Part shown: piece by piece, positions 1-9,975 of the stretch
How positions within the stretch are numbered: position 1 is the stretch's first letter
How the letters are laid out: each line of letters starts with the position of its first letter
From: Linderina pennispora
Lineage: Eukaryota; Kickxellomycota; Kickxellomycetes; Kickxellales; Kickxellaceae
Direction of reading: 5' to 3'
Length of the DNA: 64,000 nucleotides
NCBI RefSeq assembly: GCF_002104995.1
Contig: NW_024468265.1
Coordinates: 62,001-126,000, forward strand
The notes under the pieces: model-generated
Database searches by the model: none
Told to the model about the DNA's origin: nothing
Seen by the model: only the letters and a program-made list of their open reading frames with translations
Translations under genes and position numbers: made by a program

Positions 1-296
1 TTATTGAAATAGCGGCATTCAGGTCACCGTCTTTTGTTCTCAACAGGCAAGGATTTTCAGACACTGCAGACCGGGAGAAGGAAGCGGATGATCCTTACAG
101 CGGCCATCTGCAAAAGGCGCCTGATTTCCCTTGGTAGGAAATACGGGGTCCAAATGCTCGGACCTGGTGAGACCATGCGCCGTTACGGTACTGTAGCGGC
201 AGGTAGCTCTCGGGCACATCATTTAGGTTGTATCGGGCAAATTTAGACAAGGGATAGGGAGAAAATTCTTATGGTCAAGATATCAACTTTTAGAAC
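1..296. other. Left edge, no gene recognised
   Basis: Downstream of the trypsin gene, which lies on minus. A 70-codon plus-strand open frame at 34-246 has no recognisable motif and looks like chance. I see no RNA gene or repeat here. Confidence 0.5.
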
Positions 297-1457
297 TTAA
301 GCAAGCAGAAGAGCTGCTGCAACCAAAGCCACCACCGAGGCTACAGCGCGGGGAGAAGCAGAATTCAGCATAACGACACCCGAAAGGAAGGAAAGGGTGG
401 GGGACGGAGGCTTTGTGTAGGAGTACGACTCGAACGAGTAGGAGAACGAAAAGGCACCAGTAGGGAGGGATGAGCGAGACGACGTGGGGGCTGCATCAGT
501 ATTCTTGGCACGAGTTGCAGTCACGGCTTCATTATCGGTATTGTCGTCGGTTTTCGCAGGGCGCGAGGTTGTCGTGTTGCTGACAGTGATTTCGCTAGCA
601 CTCACTCCAACGGCCTTTGTGATCATCCCAATGAAGTATTCCAGCCTCGTGTAGTACCCGGTAATGTCCGACCTGGCACAGATCGCGTTAGGGTCATTCT
701 GGGGATAGGTCGACATGGACGTGATTCCGACGACTCCGATGGGGTACTCGCCGTCGGTCGGTGTCATCAGCGGACCGCCGCTGTCACCAAGGCAGGTGTC
801 ACGGCCAGCCAGGTAGCTAGTGCAGAGCTGGCTTGAGCTGTCGTAGTTGTCGTTGTGGGCATTGCAGTACGAGCTTGAGCCAAGACGAAGTCCGACGTAC
901 ATGAGCACCGACGACTGCGACTTCGAGTCATTCGGCCTGGTTCTGCCAAAACCTGCAGCCCAGACAGGCGTGTCCTGGTAGACTGGCCCGGTATAAATCT
1001 TGGTCGGGACAGCGACAGTGTCGGGCACAGGGCTGCTCAGGTGCAGAACAGCAACATCGGCAAGGAGCGTGGTCAGAGAGTAGTCCGACGCCCACTGAAT
1101 TCTGCTGACCTTGAATCCCGGTGTTTTCGTGGCCTGGGTGGGAGCGTCGAGGCCAAACCAAATCTCATAGTCGGCGGCACCGTAAGATGTTTTGGAGTCG
1201 GGGAACACGCAGTGGGCTGCGGTGATGACGGCGGTAGGGGTGATGAGGACACCGGTGCAGAGGCCGGCGGTGTTATCCGAGCCATGCGCGATGATGTACG
1301 CAGTGAAGCCGTAGCCCTTGCTAGTCATCGGCGAGCCGCCGACAATACGCGGGACAGTCTTGTGCTGCGTACCGTTGGTCTGCGCGATGGCAAGGCAGGC
1401 CATGGTGGCGCCCAGAAGGACGAGCGTGAAAAGGCGACGGATACTCGTACCTTTCAT
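297..1457 (-). CDS. Secreted trypsin-like serine protease (S1A), probably GPI-anchored
   Basis: 386 residues, one open exon starting at ATG 1457. A hydrophobic signal peptide (about residues 1-25) is followed by a short propeptide and the activation site PRIVGG (residues 36-41), so the mature enzyme starts at Ile38. The catalytic triad is visible as TAAHC (His82), ADVAVL (Asp134) and GDSGGP (Ser226). Asp220, six residues before the serine, matches chymotrypsin Asp189 and predicts cleavage after Lys/Arg. Cysteines are spaced as in S1A enzymes. After the protease domain (to about 290) comes a Ser/Thr-rich stalk and a hydrophobic C-terminus with small residues before it, as in a GPI-attachment signal. 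Expected role is extracellular or wall-bound protein digestion; family and specificity are well supported, the anchor is inferred. Confidence 0.93.
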   Translation of the reverse strand: MKGTSIRRLFTLVLLGATMACLAIAQTNGTQHKTVPRIVGGSPMTSKGYGFTAYIIAHGSDNTAGLCTGVLITPTAVITAAHCVFPDSKTSYGAADYEIWFGLDAPTQATKTPGFKVSRIQWASDYSLTTLLADVAVLHLSSPVPDTVAVPTKIYTGPVYQDTPVWAAGFGRTRPNDSKSQSSVLMYVGLRLGSSSYCNAHNDNYDSSSQLCTSYLAGRDTCLGDSGGPLMTPTDGEYPIGVVGITSMSTYPQNDPNAICARSDITGYYTRLEYFIGMITKAVGVSASEITVSNTTTSRPAKTDDNTDNEAVTATRAKNTDAAPTSSRSSLPTGAFSFSYSFESYSYTKPPSPTLSFLSGVVMLNSASPRAVASVVALVAAALLLA

Positions 1458-2007
1458 TATTAGTAAGGAGTTCGAGGATTATGTAAGGAGGTGACAGGGG
1501 AATGGCGGAGAAAACGATGTTCTCAGCAGCAACGTCCATCACTGAGCCTTTTTATGTCGGTAGCATGGGAGCTTTCTCGTAGTTTATTTTCAGAAACATT
1601 TTTCTACTCCATCTTGAAAAAATCAAGAACGATCCACTGTTTGCGGTCGATCCAGCAGCGAACAGCACCAGGCAGAGACCAGCAACTGCAGCAAGCACCA
1701 ACCAGTAGGACACGGCAGCGCAAAAAATCAATGCATAGCGTCCATTAGCGTCGCTCCCTCTTGTCCAAGAACCAGCCAGGATACGCGGAGGCTGGCAACT
1801 GCTTGTGACCAAAGAGATGTGTATAAGGTAATGTTTCTAGAAATGTCTTGATTAGGTATGATAATATACCAAAAAGAATCTGCTCGGAGGACACAGAACA
1901 TTCCAAAGCATATAGCCATGCGGGATAGACTGTGCTGCGGACATGCTGCGTGGGTCGTGTAGGACTAGCCATAGTGTATTTAGCAGGAACATGCAGACCA
2001 GGGCTGG
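1458..2007. other. Intergenic: trypsin promoter side and formin 3' flank
   Basis: Both neighbours run on minus, so this holds the trypsin 5' region and the formin 3' region. AT-rich patches occur around 1830-1880. Open frames here are short and without recognisable content. Confidence 0.5.
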
Positions 2008-5000
2008 CTAATTGTCGTCGAGGAGCTGGCGGCGGGAGCGACGGCGGGCTTCACGAAGCTCCTCAGACCCGCGGCTTGGGCTGGGGTTGGGGTCATCCTC
2101 AGTGATAGTCGCCATTTTGGTGCGATGCGCGCGCATCATTGCCGAGTTGGGCGACGGCAACGGCGGCACGGGCTCCGACGACTCGCCAGTCAGATCCTCC
2201 TCCTTGATATCCTTCAGCATCTGCAGGGCCTTGATCGAAATGCTGGTGCGGTGCACGCTTCGACGCAGGCTGCTGCGCCGGCGGATGCTCATCAGCTCCC
2301 TGCGGCGACGACGCTTGGACGCCTCAACGCTCTCGAGATCGGTGCCGGCCATGAGCGACTTGAGCAGGTCGTCAACCGCGCCATTCTCAGTTCCAGCACC
2401 GCCGGAAGAAGAAGTAGCGGCGGCAGCAGCAGCTGGTGATGCCGAGTCATTTGCAGAGTCGGACGAGGCAGCACCCTCAGTATTGGCATCGACACGGATG
2501 CGCGACGCGCCATTGGCAAGCAGTGCAGCGCGGTTCTGCCTGTTGAGGCGCTTCTGCTCGATCTGGGCCTCAATCTGCTTGCGGCGCTTCTCGGCAGCCT
2601 TCTTGCGCTCGCGCTCACGGTGGTTGTCGCGGATGACCTGGTCAAACGAGGCAGTGAAGGTCTTGAAGATGCCAAAGAACTCCTCGGGCGTCATCGAGCG
2701 CGGGTCCTCGCCGTACAGAAGCACCGAGTTGCTGTAGGCGTCTTCCATGGCGGTGAACTGCGAGTTGAGTGCATCGAACTGCTCGTTGGCCTCGATCAGG
2801 AAGCGGCGCACGGTCAGGAGGAAGCGGTCCTGGGGGTCGGAGGCCGAGCTGGTGGTCAGGTTGCCGTTGGGCGATTCGCTGGACGAGTCGTCGCCAGAGT
2901 CGGTAGCCGGCGAGCTGTCGCTGCCCTCAACCTTGGGCTCCGACGCGGATTTCTCGTTCTCGATGGCGATCTCCTTGAGCTCGAGCTCGCGCTGCTCGCG
3001 CAGCAACTCGAGCTCGCGCTTGGCATCGTGCAGGCGGTGGCGCATGTCGCCCATGTCGGCCTTCATTTCGGCGTACGAGACACGGCAGCCGCTGTCGACA
3101 GGCTTCAGCTCCTGCAAAAACTCGAGCGCATCAGGGAAGTTCTCCTCGACAGTGGACGCAACGAAATGCAGCAGCGTGGTTTTGTTGTCATCAGCCTTGG
3201 TATCCATCATGCGGTTGAGCGAGGCAATCTTGAAGCCAAACGCGCCGCCGCGGAAGCCAGAGCCGTTCATGTAGTTGCCGATCGACAGGACGACCTCGAG
3301 CACCTGCGGGAAATGCTGGCTGGTGGCGACAGCATGCGATGCGGTCATGACAGACGCGACGTCGCTCTGCAGGTCGCGGAACACCTCGTTCCATGTCGCC
3401 CAGGTGGTCGTGACACGCAGCCGCTGCTCGTACCGCCAGACCTTCATTGTCTCCAGGAAGAAGCGGTCGGGGCGGGACAGACGCTTGCGGTCGGGGCGGC
3501 CCTGATACGCCGACAGCAAACCGCGCTCCTCGGGCGTGGGCACAAACTGCAGCAGCTGCTTCAGCACGTTCTCCGTCAGGATCGAGTTGTCCATGCGCAG
3601 AAGGGCCAGGCGAAGGTCCTTGAACGAGTACTTCTTGAGCATACCGAGCATGATGTTGAGGTCGTAGGCGCGCTTCGAGTCGAGCACAGTGATCTCCTCT
3701 TGCTGCTGCTGCTCGCGCTCCTTGCGCCGCTTCTCGCGGAGCGCGAAGATGTCGACGGCCTGCTTGGCGGCGAACATGCGCTCAACTGACTCAAACACGC
3801 CCTTGGAGTGCAGAGTGTCGAGGACGTGCTTCTCGTCGATGCCAGCCCGCGATTCGAGCTCGGACCACAGGGACTTGTCGACGTGTTGGTCGCTCAGCTT
3901 CTCCCACTGCAGGGCCTTCAATTTCACCTTGGGGATGTACCGCAGCTCCTTGCGACGCAGCGGTCCCAGAAGTCCCGGTGCAGGGGGCGGCGGAGGTGGT
4001 GCTCCCGGACCGCCAGGAGGCGGCGGGGGCGGTGGTGCTGGCGGACCGCCCGGGGCGGGGGGTGCTGGTGGGGGGGCTGCTGCAGGTGTGTCGCTCTTGG
4101 TCGAGCGCAGCTTGATACCGGCCAGTGCCGATGCGGTCGGACCAGAGTTTGCCCCTGTAGCGCCCACGGGCGGTGGTGGAGGCGGAGCGGGCGGAGGCGG
4201 AGCGCCGCTGGCCATGGGCGGCGGAGGCGGAGCAGGCGGGGGAACCCCAATGGAGGCGCCAGGCGTCAATCCAGGGGCACCACCAACCATGGGAGGTGGC
4301 GGGGGAGCCGGAGGCGGGGGAGCAGTGCCAGTAGGAGCAGAGGGATCAGTGACAGCAGCAGCAGGAGCTGCACTGTCGGCAGCAGGAACTGCATTGGAGT
4401 CAGATCCCTGGGCCATATCACCACCAGCAGGAGCAGAGCTGGTAGGGGCAGAGCTGGTAGGGGCAGAGCCAGCAGGAGCAGAGCCAGCAGGAGCAGTATC
4501 GTCGGCTGTAATACCATCGGCGATAGCACCTGCAGACTGGGCTTCCGAATCACCGCCATCGTCAATCTTTTCTTTGGCAACGGCAATGTTGCCCTGGCGC
4601 TTGCCCAGCTTGTCCTGCAATTCCTTGGCAAACTCAGGCAATCTGCCGGTGGTAGTGCTCAACGACTGCATCGTGACGGTGCCCACCCTGGTGCCCTCTG
4701 GCAAGTTAGCTGCCTGCGGCTGCGGCGAGGTAGCGCCAGCTGCAGCTGGAGCAGCAGTTGATTTGGAAACATTGGCAGCAGCCGAGGTAGCGGCTGTGGG
4801 CTTGGCACCGGCCGGTTTGGCTGTCAGACCCTGGCCGGCTTCCGAGAGCAGCTCCTCCAGCATTTGGCGGGCCTTTGTCATGCGGTTGAGATCTGGGCGC
4901 TGCTGCTTCAGCTTCTCGATCTCGGCCAGCAGACGATCGTGGTTGAGCACAACATGGTCGGGGTTATCTTCGGAAACCTGCAGCGCCACGCCGCTTCTTA

Positions 5001-7461
5001 GCACCTCGTTCTCAATCGTCAGGTCGTTCTTGAGCTGCCTGAGCATATCGTGCTCGCCTGCCTCATCCTGCAGCGCGGCATACAGCTGCTTGAGCTGTGA
5101 GTCCTGCTTGGCGAGCTTCTGCGTAAACTGGTCGCGCAGCTCCTTGATCTGGGTCTGCAATGCCTCGATGGTATGGCGGGACATGCGCAGCAGGTCCTCA
5201 AGGGCAAAGATCTTTGTCTTCAGTGTGCCGACAAGGCCCTCTGATTTCAGCGACACTTCGAGCTCGAGCTCGTTCTTCTGCCTGGTGACCTTTTCGAGCT
5301 GCTCGCGCAGGTCCTTTGCCTCGCGCACGGCCTCCTCGAGCTGCTCCTCGTTGGAGAACTTGTCGATGATACCGGCAACGCTGACCCCGTACTGGTTGGT
5401 GAACGAGTCGGTGTTGCGGGCCAGCGGGCGGTCTTCATCGGAGGCGTAGTCCGAGCCGATCTGGTCGCTGGTGCGAATATCCATGACAACCTGGGTGGTG
5501 ATCTCATCGAGTAGTTGGTAGTACTTGGCCTTGGTGGGCCGGCCCGACGTGCTCTCGGCAACGGAGGCAGAGTCGGCAATAAAGTCGTCGCGCAGCAGAA
5601 GCAGACGCTGCAAGATGGACAAAAAGTGCTCACGTGCGCTCTCGTCGTCGTCGATCTGGGCAAGAATCGCCTGGAATACTTCCTCGGGGTCGGTCATGTC
5701 CTGCATGATCTGCTGGTTATACAGCTCAAGCACATCGGCATGGTCCTGCTCCGAGTCCTTCTCAAACTTGTTGAGCTGCAGGGCAATCAGGGGGCTGTCG
5801 AAGCCCTGGCGCAGCTTCTTCATGATGCGCGAGAGGCCAGCCGCATTAAGCTGGTTGCGGTAGTGGTTGCGCATCTCAACGTCGTCCGAGACACCGACAA
5901 CGGCGTTGACAAAAATCATGCTCGAGAGGACATAGTCTGTCAGATCGCGGTCGGCGGTGCCACCCATCTGCCGCAGCTCATCGGAGACACCCACCTTGCT
6001 GCCCATGCGGCCCCGCCCGTCGATGGCTGTCTCGAGGGCCCGCATCCAGGGCTCAAAGCGCTTCTGCATTTCGCGGAACTTTTGCAGCTTATCGAGGCCC
6101 TTCAGCACCGCGGCATGGCCTGTAGGCACGTTGAGGTAGCAGATGTACGTCAGGATCTCTGAGATTAGGCGGCGCGTCAGAAGCGACGGAGCGTCGATCG
6201 AGAAGCACAGGTTGTGCACACATGAGGGGAACCGCAGCACGTCTTGGGCGCCCCACTGGATATTGACTACCGACTTTATGCAGCGGATGATCTCCATTTC
6301 CTTTGTGATGTCATCGCCCTTGCGCGTGCGCGAGTGGTTCAGGATCCCCAGGCACTCCGAGAGCGCCTCCAGACCCTGTATCTCGACAAACTGCTTGACC
6401 CACGCTACCGGCTGCGTCGTCACACAAATCCGCAGGTGCAAGAGCATCTGCTTGGGCAGCGACCGGATATCGGTTTCCTTCAGGTAGCGGTAAAAGTACT
6501 CGGGCGCATTGCTCTTGCTGTCGAGCTGGAACGTCTCGAGCTGGCGGTTCTGCTTGATCAGCTTGAGCTTGTTTTGCGTCGACAGCTTCTGCATCTGCAT
6601 GCGCTGCGCGTCCTTCAAATCCATCTCGTCCATCAGCCTGCCGAGCATCAGATTGATCTCTTCCTCTGTCAGGCTCTCTTCGTCCAGCTGCTGCTGCTGC
6701 TGCTGCTGCTGCTGACTGCCGCCAAATCCACCGATGCCTGCTACTGACATGCCGCTGCGCCGTGTCCCGCTAGCTGCCGATACCGAGCTCGAGGCGCTGT
6801 AGAAGCTGGGCGTTGTAGACGCTACCTGGGAGCGCTCGTCGAAGCCGCGGGGCACGGTGCGGCTGTTGTAGCTGCCGCTGCGCGCAGAATAGGCTGGGTC
6901 ACGTGGGTCTCCCGTAGTCATGCCGCCACTGGACCCGCCTGTCTGTGAGCGGCTCTGCTGGGCCGCGCTGCGAGCTGACCAGAGCGAGCCGCGTGGCGTC
7001 GTGCCTGGTACCGATTCTGCGTATTCGCCAGCCGAGCTGGCGTTAGAGATAACCGAGGGCGCGCGGTTAGCCGAATGCACTGATGCCTGCGACGACATGG
7101 GCGGCGCGTACTCTGAGCCATTGCTGCGCTGTCTGCTCATGCCCTGCATTTCGGTGGGTGTGCCACTGGGCGATATCTGGTCGGTGGAGAGCTGCGAGTT
7201 GCGGGCCGAGTTGTTGGAGAGCCGCCGTTGCCGGTATTGCTTGTAGAGGTTCTGGAATTCGGCGCTGGACATGTTGTTGCTGTTGAAGTCGGCGGAGGGC
7301 GCGCTGGGCCCGCCGGGGAACGATTGGTTGATGGGCGAGACCGGCGGGTCGTTGGTGAAGGCAATGGAGGGCTCGAGGTTGTGGATGGGCCCCGAGATCG
7401 TCGCCGGGTTGATGCTGCTGTTGCCGCCTGGCGTGCTCTTTTTGCGTTTCCAAAACTCCAT
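2008..7461 (-). CDS. Diaphanous-type formin (GBD/FH3-FH1-FH2-DAD)
   Basis: 1,817 residues in one exon, ATG at 7461. It nucleates and processively elongates unbranched actin filaments for polarity and septation, normally under Rho GTPase control. Order: a disordered Ser/Asn/Gln-rich N-terminus with nine Gln (about 250-258); GTPase-binding and FH3 region (about 265-690); coiled coil (about 700-870); a low-complexity Ala/Pro/Ser linker with five-residue repeats; an FH1 region with many long proline runs (about 1040-1165); FH2 (about 1170-1600, beginning at LRRKELRYIPKVKLKALQWE); and a DAD-like segment near 1690-1725, VDDLLKSLMAG followed by RRRRRE. The presence of both GBD/FH3 and DAD implies autoinhibition relieved by a Rho protein. 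It resembles the Bni1/SepA/Cdc12 group, but orthology inside that group is not decided. The long plus-strand frames here are its antisense shadow. Confidence 0.96.
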   Translation of the reverse strand: MEFWKRKKSTPGGNSSINPATISGPIHNLEPSIAFTNDPPVSPINQSFPGGPSAPSADFNSNNMSSAEFQNLYKQYRQRRLSNNSARNSQLSTDQISPSGTPTEMQGMSRQRSNGSEYAPPMSSQASVHSANRAPSVISNASSAGEYAESVPGTTPRGSLWSARSAAQQSRSQTGGSSGGMTTGDPRDPAYSARSGSYNSRTVPRGFDERSQVASTTPSFYSASSSVSAASGTRRSGMSVAGIGGFGGSQQQQQQQQQLDEESLTEEEINLMLGRLMDEMDLKDAQRMQMQKLSTQNKLKLIKQNRQLETFQLDSKSNAPEYFYRYLKETDIRSLPKQMLLHLRICVTTQPVAWVKQFVEIQGLEALSECLGILNHSRTRKGDDITKEMEIIRCIKSVVNIQWGAQDVLRFPSCVHNLCFSIDAPSLLTRRLISEILTYICYLNVPTGHAAVLKGLDKLQKFREMQKRFEPWMRALETAIDGRGRMGSKVGVSDELRQMGGTADRDLTDYVLSSMIFVNAVVGVSDDVEMRNHYRNQLNAAGLSRIMKKLRQGFDSPLIALQLNKFEKDSEQDHADVLELYNQQIMQDMTDPEEVFQAILAQIDDDESAREHFLSILQRLLLLRDDFIADSASVAESTSGRPTKAKYYQLLDEITTQVVMDIRTSDQIGSDYASDEDRPLARNTDSFTNQYGVSVAGIIDKFSNEEQLEEAVREAKDLREQLEKVTRQKNELELEVSLKSEGLVGTLKTKIFALEDLLRMSRHTIEALQTQIKELRDQFTQKLAKQDSQLKQLYAALQDEAGEHDMLRQLKNDLTIENEVLRSGVALQVSEDNPDHVVLNHDRLLAEIEKLKQQRPDLNRMTKARQMLEELLSEAGQGLTAKPAGAKPTAATSAAANVSKSTAAPAAAGATSPQPQAANLPEGTRVGTVTMQSLSTTTGRLPEFAKELQDKLGKRQGNIAVAKEKIDDGGDSEAQSAGAIADGITADDTAPAGSAPAGSAPTSSAPTSSAPAGGDMAQGSDSNAVPAADSAAPAAAVTDPSAPTGTAPPPPAPPPPPMVGGAPGLTPGASIGVPPPAPPPPPMASGAPPPPAPPPPPPVGATGANSGPTASALAGIKLRSTKSDTPAAAPPPAPPAPGGPPAPPPPPPPGGPGAPPPPPPAPGLLGPLRRKELRYIPKVKLKALQWEKLSDQHVDKSLWSELESRAGIDEKHVLDTLHSKGVFESVERMFAAKQAVDIFALREKRRKEREQQQQEEITVLDSKRAYDLNIMLGMLKKYSFKDLRLALLRMDNSILTENVLKQLLQFVPTPEERGLLSAYQGRPDRKRLSRPDRFFLETMKVWRYEQRLRVTTTWATWNEVFRDLQSDVASVMTASHAVATSQHFPQVLEVVLSIGNYMNGSGFRGGAFGFKIASLNRMMDTKADDNKTTLLHFVASTVEENFPDALEFLQELKPVDSGCRVSYAEMKADMGDMRHRLHDAKRELELLREQRELELKEIAIENEKSASEPKVEGSDSSPATDSGDDSSSESPNGNLTTSSASDPQDRFLLTVRRFLIEANEQFDALNSQFTAMEDAYSNSVLLYGEDPRSMTPEEFFGIFKTFTASFDQVIRDNHRERERKKAAEKRRKQIEAQIEQKRLNRQNRAALLANGASRIRVDANTEGAASSDSANDSASPAAAAAATSSSGGAGTENGAVDDLLKSLMAGTDLESVEASKRRRRRELMSIRRRSSLRRSVHRTSISIKALQMLKDIKEEDLTGESSEPVPPLPSPNSAMMRAHRTKMATITEDDPNPSPSRGSEELREARRRSRRQLLDDN
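4423..4495. repeat. 15-bp tandem repeat inside the formin linker
   Basis: About five 15-bp units in two sub-versions encode five-residue repeats (APAGS and APTSS) just N-terminal to the FH1 prolines. Copy-number change here would stay in frame. Confidence 0.8.
6688..6714. repeat. CTG/CAG microsatellite encoding nine Gln in the formin
   Basis: Nine uninterrupted CTG triplets on plus, read as CAG on the coding minus strand, giving a polyglutamine run in the disordered N-terminus. Confidence 0.9.
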
Positions 7462-7918
7462 GGCCAGCGAAGGTTGTTCACGCTAGGCGCCAAAAGAAGC
7501 CGGAGAAACAAATAGGGAACTAGGTCCTGGACCAGTTAGTTGAATGCGCAAGAGTCTGAAATACAGGGAGGAACGCGCTCGGATAAAAATAGGGATCTCC
7601 CGCTTTGAGCTTGTTGTCGTTTCTAGAGGCGGCTCTGTTGTCTACAAATTCTGAAAGCGAAAATGGTGGATGAGATTACAAACGAGAATGAATGAGGAAA
7701 TAAGGGAGCAGAGAGGCTTAATGTCAACATACTGGCGAGCCCCTGCAGCATGGATAGGTCTCATACTGCCCAGTTGGAGCTCCCTGTTGCCCACGCTTTG
7801 GTTTCTTTCCCCTGGCTGGGGAGGGGAGCCACAGCGCCCCTGTCTTCTTACTGAGTTCAAAACTGCAAAGCACTGGAGCTGACTGCAAATGAGTACTAAC
7901 CTTTTCTAATAGGCAGTA
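7462..7918. other. Formin 5' region
   Basis: Contains the formin promoter and leader. A 72-codon minus frame at 7642-7860 is unsupported. No TATA box or repeat is evident. Confidence 0.45.
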
Positions 7919-8317
7919 TTAATTAGCGGTTAATGCTTCACAAGCCAAAGCGCTCGAGAAAAAAAAGTACAGGTTGTTTCGCGTTTGAGAATTAAAGTGT
8001 GTTGCGGTGGAACGAGCGGCGATGTCTATGCCCAAAGTATACAACCAGAAGTGATCGTCCCCGGCTTTGGCGGCTTTGCCAGGCCGCTTGGAGCGTAATC
8101 TGCTAATTTCGCCTGATCCAGCATGCGCATGCTTGGACCGGTCGCTGGCAGCGGATTCGCCGGCAGGCTCTAATTCACCCAGCGCCTGGTTCTGGATCAG
8201 GATAGAGTCAGGGACAATGAGCCGGCGTGGACTGCTAATTCGCGGCATTCCCGGTTTGTTCCAATGCTGCTGTGTCTGCTCACCGGTAGGGCGGCCACCC
8301 ACACTATTGCCGCGCAT
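7919..8317 (-). CDS. Possible small hypothetical protein
   Basis: An open minus frame from ATG 8317 gives about 132 residues beginning MRGNSVGGRPTGEQ. It has protein-like composition up to about residue 100 (basic, Ser/Gly-rich, with PRISSPRRLIVPDS), then a low-quality tail that may be intron read-through. It would be divergent from the porin gene. I recognise no domain and see no clear splice partner. It could be a first exon of a longer gene or simply a long leader; confidence is low. Confidence 0.25.
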   Translation of the reverse strand: MRGNSVGGRPTGEQTQQHWNKPGMPRISSPRRLIVPDSILIQNQALGELEPAGESAASDRSKHAHAGSGEISRLRSKRPGKAAKAGDDHFWLYTLGIDIAARSTATHFNSQTRNNLYFFFSSALACEALTAN

Positions 8318-8917
8318 GCTTGCTGGGACTGCGAGCAATCGCTTTATGCGGTGTGACTTGCCATGTGCATCGGTTCTTGGATGGATCGTTGCCTCTCGAG
8401 TTGCCTCAGCAGCACCGCACGGGTCAGCCAGACACTATATTGACCACAGATGCAGAATTCCCAGCGACACAGTCACTGATCGGCGCCAAATAACAAACTC
8501 CACCGCAACGGTTTTCTGGCCGGGAGCGAGTCGGGAGCCCTCCTCGCAGCGCGAGCCGGTCCAGTTTTATCAGACACCAAACCGCGATACGCGCACCCAC
8601 AGTACTGCTGGTATTTAAAGCCCTTATCCCGTCCGCGACGTTCTCCGGTTTTTCCCTTTTTTTGTTTTCGAATCTCTGTCTCCACCCATTTTTCGTTTTA
8701 GACTCTAGCGTTTCAAATTTCGTTAGCCTCGAGGTACGTTATTGTGCAGTATGGCGGTCGTGACGATAGCATGCCCGTCGATGCACGGCCGCCAGCGATG
8801 ATGGGGAAGATACCGCTGTGTTCCCCTGGGGAGCCAACTTACCGCTATCATGGTACGGCAACTGCGTGCGCCATGCAACTAATGTCATACTTTTTCTGTA
8901 GCCAAACTTCAGCAACA
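8318..8917 (+). promoter_or_regulatory. Porin promoter and 5' UTR, with a probable leader intron at 8734-8901
   Basis: The stretch before the porin ATG includes TATTTAAAG near 8611 and pyrimidine-rich tracts near 8645-8690. A strong donor (GAG|GTACGTT, GT at 8734) and acceptor (TTCTGTAG ending 8901) bracket a 168-bp segment that ends 16 bp before the ATG. That suggests a spliced 5' UTR. Several upstream ATGs inside the segment would be removed by splicing, which fits a highly expressed gene. This is inferred from splice consensus only. Confidence 0.55.
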
Positions 8918-9975
8918 ATGACTCCTCCCAGCTACTCCGACATCACCAAGCCCGTCAACGACCTGTTCGGCAAGGACTACCCCTTCGGTGCCCTCAAGCT
9001 CGAGGTCAAGACCACCACCGCCAACGGCGTGTCCTTCACCGTCAACGGTGCCCAGGACCTGAAGTCGGGAGCCATCATCAGCGAGCTCAAGACCAAGTAC
9101 GCCGACAAGGCCAACGGTCTGACCTACACCGAGTCGTGGAACACCGCTAACCTGCTCACTGCCCAGGTCGAGGCTTCGAACAAGTTCGCCAAGGGTCTGA
9201 AGCTCGAGGTTTCGGGCTCGTCGGCTCTGAACTCTGCGTAAGTATTGTGGTAGGCAACTGTGTTTTCTTGGCGAGAAACGTTGTGGAAAGCTAAACCTCT
9301 GTTATCATTTTTTTGTAGCAAGCGCTCGCTGGTCTCCAAGATCAACTACCAGCAGGACAACCTGTTCGCCCGCGTCAACGTCAACGCCCTGGCCCCTGCC
9401 GTCAACGCCGACGTTACTGTCAGGTAAGTAGCATCGCTCTTTGGTCTTTATCAGCGCTGGAATGATGCTGATGTTATGATGCAAGATAACGCGCGATTTT
9501 ACTCACCCTAATATCCACCCCCCCTCTTTCCCCGTCTTTCCATACTAGCCGCGAGGGTGCTCTGCTCGGTGCTGAGCTCGCCTACGACCTGAACAGCGGC
9601 GCTGTGACCAAGACCAACTCGACTCTTGGCTACGCCGGCCCCGACTACCTGATCACCCTGCAGGGCAACAACTCGTTCAACCTTGTCCAGTTCGCCTTCT
9701 ACCAGCGTGTCACCAAGAGCGTCGAGGCTGGTGCCCGCGCCGTCTACGACTTCAAGAACCCCGAGGGTGGCGTCAGCGCCGAGCTCGGTACCAAGTACAT
9801 CCTGGACCCGACTGCCTCGGTCAAGGCCAAGGTCGACAACGCTGGCCGTCTCGGTCTGTCGTTCACCCAGGCCCTGCGCCCCGGCGTCAAGCTGTCGCTG
9901 GCCGGTCTCTTCGACACCGCCCGCCTGCAGGAGAACGCCCACAAGCTCGGCGCTTCGATGACCTTCGAGGCGTAA
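8918..9975 (+). CDS. Mitochondrial outer-membrane porin (VDAC)
   Basis: Three exons, 8918-9237, 9319-9423 and 9549-9975, join in phase to 283 residues, the usual VDAC length. Introns are GT-AG: 81 bp (GTAAGT to TTGTAG) and 125 bp (GTAAGTA to ACTAG). The protein begins MTPPSYSDITKPVNDLFGKD, the typical N-terminal helix and first strand of porin-3 proteins. Alternating amphipathic beta strands follow, with LGYAGPDYLITLQGNN, and it ends KLGASMTFEA, the conserved closing strand. It forms the voltage-gated channel for ATP, ADP and metabolites. Codon use is strongly biased to C-ending codons, as expected for an abundant protein. The reading frame is undamaged, so this locus is well assembled. Confidence 0.96.

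Noticed and set aside
3689-5449. 586-codon plus-strand open frame with long glycine runs
   Set aside because: It is the antisense of the formin linker and FH1 prolines; GC-rich codon bias keeps it open.
9683-9961. Alternative frames over porin exon 3
   Set aside because: Shadows of the porin reading frame, which is supported by splicing and family length.
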